A DNA stretch of 6,671 nt, taken from assembly GCA_025922715.1 (NCBI GenBank), contig JAICHH010000099.1:1-6671 (forward strand), in the 5' to 3' direction. Below are positions 1-5,545 of the stretch, in pieces. Position 1 is the first letter of the stretch, and every line of letters starts with the position of its first letter. A program made the translations under genes and the position numbers. Origin of the DNA: Nitrososphaeraceae archaeon. GTDB lineage: Archaea > Thermoproteota > Nitrososphaeria > Nitrososphaerales > Nitrososphaeraceae. Under the pieces are notes generated by a model that did no database searches, was not told the DNA's origin, and saw nothing but the letters and a program-made list of their open reading frames with translations.

Positions 1-651
1 ATGTACCATGCAATAGTATGGATGTGTCCCTGCATCAATAGTTGCTGTATCCAGTTCAGCTGAAGCACCACCGTTTATTATACCGGTATCAAATAGTTTG
101 CCAGAATTTGGGTCAGACCCACTTTCACCATTGGTAACAGTATGGGGCATTGTATCTACATTGTCAACAAGTATTTTATCACCTTTTTTGACTGTTAGTT
201 CATCTGGGTCATAGTCGGGGGTTCCCTGTATGGATGAACCTTCAAGGATTGTTAATGTAACACCTCCTACTGCTGCTGTTGGTGCTGATTGTCCTCCTTG
301 AGCTGATCCTGGTGTAACATTTCCTGTTGTCGTTGTTGCTTGGTTATTTTGTGGAGTGGAAGTTTGTGTTGTATTTGACTCCAATACCTCACGAAGAGAA
401 GGAGGAACTTCACTAGTACCACTATTATCTTCACCTTCTAAAGAAGGCAAATTATATTTTTCTCGAAGTTCTTCTTGCTGATTTGATAAAACTTGATTAG
501 AAAATGAAGGTCCTATATATCCGAAGGAAGCCCATAATATATAAATTATAACAAGTGATATAGCCATAACTCCCAGTGGAATTCCATAATCTTTTATTTT
601 TTTGAATTTATCAGGTGATTTCTCTGGTAATCCCTTTTCATTATTGCTCAC
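1..651 (-). CDS. Membrane-tethered plastocyanin-like type 1 copper protein, 3' end cut by window
   Basis: The frame runs 217 codons from a GTG start to the window edge. GTG is the only reasonable start because an in-frame TAA lies two codons upstream. The N-terminus is short, charged and Lys-rich, followed by a membrane segment at about residues 24-46. A Ser/Thr/Gln/Pro/Gly-rich linker of low complexity follows (about 70-128), then a cupredoxin domain from about 130. The copper ligands are visible: His170 in PHTVTNG, Cys214 in YYCMVH and His217 as the last residue in the window. The axial Met should follow just outside. The protein is probably anchored with its copper domain outside the cytoplasmic membrane and carries electrons. 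Thaumarchaea have many such blue copper proteins in place of cytochrome c, but the redox partner cannot be told from here. Transcribed divergently from the winged-helix gene. The fold is near certain; the exact role is open. Confidence 0.93.
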   Translation of the reverse strand, partial: MSNNEKGLPEKSPDKFKKIKDYGIPLGVMAISLVIIYILWASFGYIGPSFSNQVLSNQQEELREKYNLPSLEGEDNSGTSEVPPSLREVLESNTTQTSTPQNNQATTTTGNVTPGSAQGGQSAPTAAVGGVTLTILEGSSIQGTPDYDPDELTVKKGDKILVDNVDTMPHTVTNGESGSDPNSGKLFDTGIINGGASAELDTATIDAGTHPYYCMVH

Positions 652-700
652 TCGTTAAATTAAAAACAAAAGGTCATATTAAGATTGTTTGTATAATCAA

Positions 701-720
701 TAAAATAAAATAAAATAAAT
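701..720. repeat. TAAAA pentamer run upstream of the cupredoxin gene
   Basis: Four tandem units of TAAAA, the last one imperfect (TAAAT), lie 50-70 bases upstream of the GTG start at 651. Read on the minus strand they give a TTTATTTTA-type stretch at a distance where an archaeal TATA element could sit with a leader of about 20-40 nt. The repeat is seen directly; a promoter function is inference. Confidence 0.5.
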
Positions 721-787
721 CAGGAGTCAAGTACTAATTTTATAAACTAACGGTATAATATGATAATATTATTTATAATAGTATAGT

Positions 788-808
788 AACGAAAACCGAT
801 ATATATGA
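788..808 (+). promoter_or_regulatory. BRE/TATA-type promoter of the winged-helix gene
   Basis: A purine-rich BRE-like stretch (ACGAAAACC) runs straight into GATATATATG, a good archaeal TATA element. Transcription would start around 825-832, leaving a leader of about 30 nt before the ATG at 861. The 12-mer AAAACCGATATA (792-803) recurs exactly at 3221-3232. Confidence 0.6.
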
Positions 809-860
809 TGGCTTACAAGTTATAACTAGACGAAATATGTATTTTGAGGTTGTCATATAA

Positions 861-1118
861 ATGAAAAATAGAAGCAGAACAGAAATAGTAGGTAATATCC
901 TCGACTCAGCTAATGGCGGAGCAACCAAGACAAAAATTATGTATAGAGCTTTTCTAAGTTATGGGCAATTAAAAGAATATCTTTCTATATTAATCGAAAA
1001 TAACCTAATAGAATTTCTAGATGGCACGCAAATGTTCAAGACTACAGAAAAAGGATTAAACTATCTCAAAAAACATAACGAGATGGAAGAATTATTACAA
1101 ACTACTACTAAAGAATAA
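861..1118 (+). CDS. Small winged helix-turn-helix protein (HTH_45-like)
   Basis: An 85-residue protein made almost entirely of one winged-helix domain. Helix 1 is about residues 4-17 (RSRTEIVGNILDSA) and helix 2 follows KTKIMYRA (23-30). The recognition helix is within LSYGQLKEYLSILIENNLI (32-50). The wing and last helix hold the FKTTEKGLNYLKK pattern (59-71). The order 'R.EIV..IL', 'KT.IMY.A.LSY.QL..YL..L...LI' and 'T.KG..YL' is characteristic of the minimal archaeal winged-helix proteins that are very abundant in thaumarchaea, and the length is normal for them. It probably binds DNA as a dimer and acts as a transcription regulator; its targets are unknown. An in-frame TAA immediately before ATG 861 fixes the start. 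It is monocistronic behind its own TATA element and divergent from the cupredoxin gene, so that gene is a possible but unproven target. Confidence 0.92.
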   Translation: MKNRSRTEIVGNILDSANGGATKTKIMYRAFLSYGQLKEYLSILIENNLIEFLDGTQMFKTTEKGLNYLKKHNEMEELLQTTTKE

Positions 1119-1170
1119 TAACCATCTTAGTATTCAGAATCACTAACTGACCAATTTGGTATTTAACTGA

Positions 1171-1188
1171 ATAGGTTTTGGTTTTTTT
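1171..1188 (+). terminator. T-rich terminator candidate after the winged-helix gene
   Basis: A run of T-rich sequence (GGTTTTGGTTTTTTTG) begins about 55 bases after the stop codon of the winged-helix gene. Archaeal RNA polymerase can terminate on T runs without a hairpin. This is position and composition evidence only. Confidence 0.35.
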
Positions 1189-1191
1189 GCC

Positions 1192-1328
1192 ATTATTGCA
1201 ATTAATAATGCATGCTTATGCTAAATCTAACAAAAGAGAAACCATTAAGTAATAATCTGTGACACATTATTGATACATAATTTATAATAAATATGGCTTG
1301 CAATTACTGTTATTATTGCAATAATAAT
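1192..1328. repeat. Two copies of an ATTATTGCAAT(T)AATAATG near-palindrome
   Basis: Positions 1192-1209 and 1312-1328 carry the same motif, differing by one T, about 120 bases apart. The second copy contains the perfect palindrome TTATTGCAATAA (1313-1324). In sequence this AT-rich the match could be chance, but two such long matches in one gap suggest a paired protein-binding site or a small duplicated element. Confidence 0.4.
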
Positions 1329-1745
1329 GATATTTTTGTTATAGAGATTATGTCTAGGTATTAGAATGCTGTTGTTTGATAGAAATAGATTCCCTCAGAG
1401 TCATCCAATATAATCCCTTTATAGATTAACAGGGTTTTATTTCATAGGTCTTTGAGTCTTCTAATGTTTTGTAATTAAGGGTGTATAGTCACAATGACTA
1501 CATATATACTAACACTAAAAAATTGAATATTCTTAGGTTGTTGATAGCAATAAATAATGGCATATTTATTGTAGTTGGTGAAGAGAATATTTTTTATTAT
1601 AAATTATTAATACTTTTTCTTTTCATATACATTTCAAATAATAAACCCAAAATTACCTTTTGAATGTATTTTTAATAAAAATCGAGATAATGTCCTCATA
1701 TTTTTCTTATACTTGTTTTACTAGAATATTTAGTTATAAATATGA

Positions 1746-1764
1746 AAACTGATATTTTCAGTTT
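1746..1764 (-). terminator. Hairpin after the PsbP-like gene
   Basis: A perfect 7-bp inverted repeat, AAACTGA and TCAGTTT, encloses a 5-base loop. It lies 38 bases beyond the stop codon of the minus-strand gene at 1802. On the minus strand the stem is followed by T-rich sequence (TTTTCATATTT), so an intrinsic terminator or a 3'-end stabilising hairpin fits. Confidence 0.5.
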
Positions 1765-1801
1765 CCTATGATTCACAATGAACTCTAAATTAGATTGATA
1801 A

Positions 1802-2419
1802 CTAATTTATAATTTCAAATGAATTTATCATTCTTTGTAAAGTTGGCCAAGTTAAAGGATATAGATGTTCACTTACTGTATTTACAAGTAAATATAATTT
1901 ATTATCTTTAATAGTCCATATCTGTGCAGCATTAAATTTTCCATTTGCATCAGAAGCATTGAAGATAAAGTTATATCCTGGATTATCATCTAGATTGATA
2001 TTTCCTAACTTTAAAAGATTAAAATCAGGATATATTAGTCTATGTTGGTTAATTTCTTCACTTGCAAAATCTGTTAATGTTCCTGCGGTTTTATTTGCTA
2101 CTATAACCATTAACACAGGGTCATTATTAGGAGGAGAACTAAAAGTTACAACATTTATTTGTTTATAAGGGTCTATGCCAATAGTAGAACCTGGCTCGGT
2201 CTTTAGCCAATTAGAAGGATATTCAATTTTTATCCCATATTGTGAGTTTTGATATATTTCAAATTTCTCTACATTACTGGTATTAGATTGATTAGGAGTA
2301 ATAACAGTGAAATCTTCTCTCTGTCCTTCTACATTAAGCTCAATAAGAGAGGATAATGTAATACATAGTGTAAATATTACCATTAATGAAACAATGATAA
2401 AATTATTGTTCACATCCAT
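1802..2419 (-). CDS. PsbP-like exported or membrane-anchored protein
   Basis: A 205-residue protein with an N-terminal hydrophobic segment at about residues 7-26 (FIIVSLMVIFTLCITLSSLI). This is a signal peptide or an N-terminal anchor. A short polar Asn/Ser/Thr-rich linker follows (about 33-52), then a single domain to the C-terminus. That domain opens with the hallmark F-x-x-Y-x(5)-GIKIEYPSNW (Phe53 to Trp71) of PsbP-like proteins in thaumarchaea and ends with WPTLQRMINSFEII, which is also typical. The fold is that of the photosystem II subunit PsbP, but in these non-photosynthetic archaea the role is unknown and it probably acts outside the cell membrane. Cys19 lies inside the hydrophobic stretch without a good lipobox, so lipidation is doubtful. 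An in-frame TAA just upstream and ATG 2419 fix the start. It stands alone, convergent with the winged-helix gene. Confidence 0.88.
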   Translation of the reverse strand: MDVNNNFIIVSLMVIFTLCITLSSLIELNVEGQREDFTVITPNQSNTSNVEKFEIYQNSQYGIKIEYPSNWLKTEPGSTIGIDPYKQINVVTFSSPPNNDPVLMVIVANKTAGTLTDFASEEINQHRLIYPDFNLLKLGNINLDDNPGYNFIFNASDANGKFNAAQIWTIKDNKLYLLVNTVSEHLYPLTWPTLQRMINSFEIIN

Positions 2420-2457
2420 TTTTAGAAATTACATTATTTATTGTTAATGATTGAAAA

Positions 2458-2470
2458 ATTTTATTATATG
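2458..2470 (-). promoter_or_regulatory. TATA-like element for the PsbP-like gene
   Basis: On the minus strand CATATAATAAAAT lies about 40-50 bases upstream of ATG 2419. This would put the transcript start near 2440 with a short leader. AT-richness makes TATA matches common here, so support is modest. Confidence 0.35.
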
Positions 2471-2488
2471 GATAGGATTTAATTGAGT

Positions 2489-2502
2489 AATGAATATTCA
2501 TT
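2489..2502. promoter_or_regulatory. 14-bp perfect palindrome upstream of the PsbP-like promoter
   Basis: AATGAATATTCATT reads the same on both strands. It sits about 20 bases upstream of the TATA-like element of the minus-strand gene, where an archaeal activator could bind. The core GAATATTC resembles the half sites of the dyad at 5977-5997. The palindrome is seen directly; its role is inferred. Confidence 0.4.
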
Positions 2503-2832
2503 TTTTATTCGGATACCCTACATACGGGATTTGTAATATTAAGTTAATATCTTATTCTAATTTTTGTAGAAGAGATATTAGAAACTTTATCAGTTTACTC
2601 TTTATCTTTTATAATAATAACTGAAGTTCATGGTTATCTTGTTTAAAAATATATTTAAAAGTAAGGCTTAATTTTCTTAAGACTCTATATAATATATAGG
2701 AACTAAAATATGTATCAAAAGTAGTTGACTGTTCTACTAGCAAGTTTAGTATCAACTGATAGTGGTCTTTAATTTTACAACTTATATAAATTGAGTTATA
2801 TTATTATAATTAATGATTAAATGAATATTTAA

Positions 2833-2872
2833 TTGATATAATTTGTTCTCTTTAATTATTAAGTTATATCAA
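2833..2872. repeat. 9-bp inverted repeat with 22-base loop
   Basis: TTGATATAA (2833-2841) and TTATATCAA (2864-2872) are perfect inverted copies. The stem is A/T-rich and the loop contains TTTGTTCTC. It lies in the middle of the long gap, so it cannot be assigned to a gene. Confidence 0.35.
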
Positions 2873-3181
2873 ATAGATTTTATCTAGTCATTTTCACTAT
2901 AATATACCAATCAAAATTACCAATTTAAACTATTGAATCATATTTGATTTGATAATTAATACTTTATCTCATAGACGAAATTTATAATAAATTAGCATAA
3001 CTAATAAGTTCTCCACCCTAATATGTATTTATTTTTTTTCTTCCATATCAAAAAATATTCGAATACATCAAGTTTATAACATAAAAAAATAAAATCGTAG
3101 GTGCCCCTTTAATCAAACGAACTTATTCTATAGTTTACCCTCAAGATTATGTTTTTAAAAATAGAATAGTAGTAATAACAT

Positions 3182-3201
3182 AAATTGTATGACTACAATT
3201 T
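3182..3201. repeat. 8-bp hairpin just upstream of the second promoter-like motif
   Basis: AAATTGTA and TACAATTT form a perfect 8-bp stem around a TGAC loop. The 9-mer CATAAATTG occurs both overlapping the hairpin (3179-3187) and again at 3210-3218. The hairpin ends 19 bases before AAAACCGATATA. It could be an operator for that promoter or a terminator for something upstream. Confidence 0.4.
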
Positions 3202-3220
3202 TGCAATAGCATAAATTGAC

Positions 3221-3232
3221 AAAACCGATATA
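3221..3232 (+). promoter_or_regulatory. Second copy of the AAAACCGATATA promoter motif
   Basis: Identical over 12 bases to the BRE/TATA element of the winged-helix gene (792-803). Transcription would be expected to begin around 3250-3260, inside or just after the start of the interrupted small frame that begins at 3241 or 3250. The spacing is therefore not ideal for that frame, and a short non-coding transcript is possible. Confidence 0.4.
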
Positions 3233-3240
3233 GAAAACCT

Positions 3241-3336
3241 ATGTACAAAATGAGTGAAAGTTAAAAATCATATTCTACGGATGAGTGGGAAAAAATATTT
3301 GAGTATGTTATAAAGGTCAAAATAATTTATTTTTAG
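3241..3336 (+). pseudogene. Possible small ORF broken by one TAA
   Basis: From ATG 3241 (or ATG 3250) the frame reads MYKMSES, then TAA at 3262-3264. It continues with no further stop as KSYSTDEWEKIFEYVIKVK to the TAG at 3334. The part after the stop has an amphipathic, charged composition (DEW.KIFEYVIK) unlike the Ile/Asn/Tyr translations typical of the surrounding AT-rich DNA. One base change (for example AAA, GAA or CAA to TAA) would explain the break. No family is recognised and 31 codons is short, so chance remains possible. Confidence 0.25.
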
Positions 3337-3484
3337 AGCTTTATTAATATACAATATCAAAATCTAATATACTGCCCACTTTTTTAAAATTGAAATGAAA
3401 TAGAACTATTTAATAATAAATTAACCAATAATATAATACTAATGGAGTTTCTTTAAAATATCAAATAATAATAATTATTATATA

Positions 3485-3850
3485 TTGTTGGTCGATGATG
3501 AAAAAGATGTTCTTGACTTATTTAGCGAATACTTAACATCCAATGGTTATAACATCATCTCGTTTGATAATCCAGTTAAAGCATTAGAATATTTTTATAA
3601 AAATCTAGATAATTGTTCTGTAGTTATTACTGATTATAGAATGCCGCAAATGTCAGGCTTAGATTTTATAAAAAGAATAAGAGAAAAAGATACTGATCAC
3701 AAAATAAAAACAATAATTGTTAGTGCATATACGAAAACTGATATTCCATATGAAATATCCTATATTATGAAAATCGACAAAATTTTAGAAAAGCCTGTAT
3801 TTCTTGATGAATTAAAAACAGAAATACAAAAATTGATAGTGCCTCACTAA
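3485..3850 (+). CDS. Single-domain response regulator (receiver domain only), unusual start
   Basis: A stand-alone CheY-like receiver with no output domain. Counted from TTG 3485, the acidic pocket is Asp4-Asp5 (LVDDE) and the phospho-acceptor is Asp50 in VVITDYRMPQMSGLDFI. The switch Ser80 is in IIVSAY, and Lys103-Pro104 is the conserved KP. The usual aromatic switch residue is replaced by Ile100. It should receive phosphate from a histidine kinase and act through protein contacts; no kinase or partner is nearby. The start is odd. TTG 3485 removes most of beta strand 1. The frame is open upstream to 3443 and reads ISNNNNYYILLVDDE from ATA 3458, with GGAG (3444-3447) 10 bases before it. That is just what a normal N-terminus would look like if ATA were ATG. 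ATG 3442 is out of frame and stops after four codons. The rest of the domain is intact. Confidence 0.85.
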   Translation: MLVDDEKDVLDLFSEYLTSNGYNIISFDNPVKALEYFYKNLDNCSVVITDYRMPQMSGLDFIKRIREKDTDHKIKTIIVSAYTKTDIPYEISYIMKIDKILEKPVFLDELKTEIQKLIVPH

Positions 3851-3956
3851 TTTACATTTTACTATTCATCTATTATATTACTCTATTTTAATTCTGAAAA
3901 TGTCTCCAAACAGTGATATAGAATTAAAATTAGATACCTAAAGGAAATTTTTTAAG

Positions 3957-4085
3957 ATGAAAATATCATTATTTAATATTTTACAAATTCCTGAATTATT
4001 TGAGTTTATGTTACAAAAAAAGAGTATTACATTCAGTATATTTTTTAACTCATGGTCGCAAACAAGACTTAATTCAAGTGGTTAA
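3957..4085 (+). CDS. Doubtful 42-residue ORF
   Basis: ATG 3957 opens MKISLFNILQIPELFEFMLQ and continues to TAA 4083. AAGGA lies about 12 bases upstream. A second, longer frame (+1 relative to it, with no ATG) overlaps it from 3958 to about 4131 and ends in a plausible-looking stretch, DLIQVVKYSRTIVII. The two overlapping open frames suggest either chance or a small gene with a frameshift. No family is recognised. Confidence 0.2.
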   Translation: MKISLFNILQIPELFEFMLQKKSITFSIFFNSWSQTRLNSSG

Positions 4086-4148
4086 ATATAGTAGAACAAT
4101 AGTTATCATTTCATCAAATTATTATATTACGAATTAAAAATGTGGTGG

Positions 4149-4166
4149 TGAAAATTTATATAATAA
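4149..4166 (+). promoter_or_regulatory. BRE/TATA promoter of the coiled-coil gene
   Basis: TGAAAATTTATATAATAA is a near-textbook archaeal element: an A-rich BRE followed by TTTATATAA. Its centre is about 40 bases before ATG 4197, giving a start near 4183 and a leader of roughly 10-15 nt. Confidence 0.65.
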
Positions 4167-4196
4167 AAGAAATAAATTGATATTAAATGTGAGATT

Positions 4197-4424
4197 ATGT
4201 CGATAGACTCACCAATGGATGAAATTTCAAACGCTAAAACGAAAGTTGAAGATCTGGAAAGTGAAATAAATAATATTGATAAAAAACTCGAGTTAATTAA
4301 AGACACTTCAGATTATAGATCAAATACCGAGCTGGTTAAAGTTTACGATAATGTAATAACATACTATAAAAATCTAGTTATGGCATATAAAAAATATATT
4401 GAAACTGTTGAAAAGAACATTTAA
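4197..4424 (+). CDS. Small coiled-coil protein of unknown function
   Basis: A 75-residue, soluble, highly charged protein. Residues about 8-36 form a helix with leucine/isoleucine heptads (VEDLESEINNIDKKLELIK). A short polar turn (DTSDYRSN) follows, then a second amphipathic helix rich in Val, Tyr and Lys (about 44-74). A two-helix antiparallel hairpin or a coiled-coil dimer is therefore likely. There is no signal peptide, membrane span, cysteine or catalytic motif. I do not recognise a named family. The start is secure because ATG 4187 upstream is followed at once by TGA, and a strong TATA element is correctly spaced. It is monocistronic, with a 10-bp hairpin 46 bases after the stop. It may be a structural or adaptor protein. 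Confidence 0.75.
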   Translation: MSIDSPMDEISNAKTKVEDLESEINNIDKKLELIKDTSDYRSNTELVKVYDNVITYYKNLVMAYKKYIETVEKNI

Positions 4425-5019
4425 AATAAATTTTATTCCTAAAGCAATAAAAAATATTCGTTTGCGTATGAAATAGAAATCAGTTGCTAATTTCTATTTG
4501 TCAATATAACGGAATACTTGTATTAGTTACAATTATTTTATTTATTGTTCTGATTTTTGATAAACTTTATACAATGGATATATTATAATAATTTTTAACT
4601 ATCATTATTATTTCATATAAGATTAATTATAATATATTAAAAATAATTTATAACAAAAATATTTAGTATCACAACAATATTCTTGATTACTTAACTTTTA
4701 GTAAAAGTTTCCAATATCACTACTTTTTTGTAATTGTTATAATTAATTTATAGTCTATTTTAAATTTTATCGCCATCAGTTTTGTATCACTATTGAAATA
4801 TATAATCATGAAATGAATAAGCCAATACATCTACCATAACTATCGTTACTGATTTTTTTATTTAATTTCAGATTTTTTAATTAAACCATATTCACTCATT
4901 TAAAATTATAAATAGTAATTTAAGATATTAACAGTCATCTCGATTGTATTTCATCATAGTAATCATAAGCAATCGATAGAACATTTAGAATTTAAAACAA
5001 CAGGAAGAGTAGTATAACT
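4425..5019. other. 595-base AT-rich gap
   Basis: No secure gene. It holds the hairpin at 4471-4499, a small 7-bp hairpin at 4693-4709 (AACTTTT, loop AGT, AAAAGTT) and a TATA-like stretch around 4901-4917 (TTAAAATTATAAATAGT). A TTG-started 34-codon hydrophobic frame (4484-4588) and a short minus-strand frame (about 4795-4860) are within what chance gives in such DNA. Confidence 0.55.
4471..4499 (+). terminator. 10-bp hairpin downstream of the coiled-coil gene
   Basis: AAATAGAAAT and ATTTCTATTT are perfect inverted copies around the 9-base loop CAGTTGCTA, beginning 46 bases after the stop at 4424. It is the longest perfect stem I found in the window. No long T run follows, so it may mark a processed or stabilised 3' end rather than a simple terminator. 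Confidence 0.45.
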
Positions 5020-5229
5020 TTGACAATATTGAATAAAAATTATTTATATATTTGTCTGGAGTTATTTGCCCTAACAACTAAGCAAAAGATAGGTATAGAT
5101 AAAATTTGGTTTTATGGCGATGGCTTTACTGGTCTCCTCATTATCAGATATTACAAATACAAAATTTGCACTGACAGAATGGAGGATTTCAGATCAAAGC
5201 TAAAAAGGGTAAAAGATATTAGCAGATGA
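5020..5229 (+). CDS. Unrecognised 69-residue ORF, possibly a gene remnant
   Basis: The frame opens at 4996 after a TAA and has no ATG at its head; TTG 5020 is the nearest usual start, with AGGAAGAG (5002-5009) 10 bases before it. ATA 5014 is another possible original start. The protein has a hydrophobic/aromatic N-terminal half (NYLYICLELFAL), a central segment IDKIWFYGDGFTGLLIIRYY, and a basic C-terminus (MEDFRSKLKRVKD). The middle and end have varied, gene-like residue use and a higher G+C than the flanks, so coding origin is likely. The TGA stop overlaps ATG 5226 of the decayed frame downstream (ATGA), an arrangement typical of translational coupling. No family is recognised. It may be an intact small gene or a fragment of a larger broken one. 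Confidence 0.45.
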   Translation: MTILNKNYLYICLELFALTTKQKIGIDKIWFYGDGFTGLLIIRYYKYKICTDRMEDFRSKLKRVKDISR

Positions 5230-5545
5230 ATTATTCCATAAATACGCTATCCTTTACTATTTATAAAATGATGAATACTAAAACTGTGTAGCCAACATTA
5301 AATTATCGAGTATATTATCAGATTGGGCCAGTTGAAGGCAGACAATATATTACGAATAAATCCATAGCCTAATAAAGTGGTAAAAATTAGACGAGATTCC
5401 AAAAATTAAATCCTATAGATTCGGTTTTACCTTTTGAAGACATGATAAAGGTATACAAAGATGATGAATCACAATTATTTGTAAGATAATCACTCCTAAG
5501 ATATAGCAAGGTTTATGGCTGCAATAGAAAGTTATGAGTTATATC
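5226..5545 (+). pseudogene. Decayed protein-coding gene with several stops and a frameshift
   Basis: One frame from ATG 5226 contains gene-like blocks separated by stops. After TAG 5289 comes YRVYYQIGPVEGRQYITNKS. Then TAA 5370, TAA 5373 and TAG 5388 flank SGKN, followed by TRFQKLNPIDSVLPFEDM and IKVYKDDESQLFVR to TAA 5487. The following bases carry ITP in another frame. The +1 frame from 5500 then reads DIARFMAAIESYELY, as if two small indels had broken a single protein. All blocks are charged and varied, unlike junk translation of AT-rich DNA. The last block runs into the 3' end of the convergent membrane-protein gene. No family is recognised. It is most likely a dead accessory gene; the limits are approximate. 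Confidence 0.55.

Larger units (their letters stand above)
1119..1801. other. 683-base gap between convergent genes
   Basis: No secure gene. It holds a T-rich stretch (1171-1188), two near-identical imperfect palindromes built on ATTATTGCAAT (1192-1209 and 1312-1328), a GC-elevated island (about 1351-1500, counted at 32% G+C) and a hairpin at 1746-1764. A 60-codon GTG-started frame at 1481-1663 is very hydrophobic and AT-driven, with no promoter, and is not called as a gene. Confidence 0.6.
2420..3484. other. Long AT-rich region without a secure gene
   Basis: More than 1 kb between the divergent PsbP-like and response regulator genes. It contains the palindrome at 2489-2502, an inverted repeat at 2833-2872, a hairpin at 3182-3201, a promoter-like 12-mer at 3221-3232 and an interrupted small frame at 3241-3336. 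On the minus strand, a frame of about 60 codons with one stop crosses 3020-3190; it is mostly Phe/Tyr/Ile/Lys and is not convincing. Otherwise I see nothing gene-like. Confidence 0.6.
3851..4196. other. 346-base gap with a doubtful small ORF
   Basis: Between the response regulator and coiled-coil genes. It holds T-rich sequence just after 3850 that could end the regulator transcript, a 42-codon frame at 3957-4085, and the promoter of the next gene at its right end. Nothing else is evident. Confidence 0.5.

Noticed and set aside
1481..1663. 60-codon GTG-started frame on the plus strand
   Set aside because: Its translation is dominated by Ile, Leu, Phe, Tyr and Asn as expected from AT-rich DNA. 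It has no promoter or ribosome-binding site and no recognisable domain.
1959..2168. 69-codon frame on the plus strand
   Set aside because: It lies entirely antisense to the well-supported PsbP-like gene and is a shadow of it.
3020..3190. Minus-strand frame of about 60 codons with one stop
   Set aside because: Rich in Tyr, Phe, Lys and Ile with no start signal and no domain pattern; consistent with chance.
4484..4588. TTG-started 34-codon hydrophobic frame that could be a membrane microprotein
   Set aside because: It starts inside the hairpin loop after the coiled-coil gene, lacks promoter and Shine-Dalgarno, and hydrophobic frames are expected by chance in T-rich DNA.
4795..4860. Short minus-strand frame reading SVTIVMVDVLAYSFHDYIF
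   Set aside because: Only about 20 residues, with no promoter or start context and closed by stops on both sides.
5266..5467. ATGATGA and GATGATGA matches to the C box of archaeal C/D sRNAs (also near 6299)
   Set aside because: No CTGA D box or internal C'/D' boxes at the required spacing were found.
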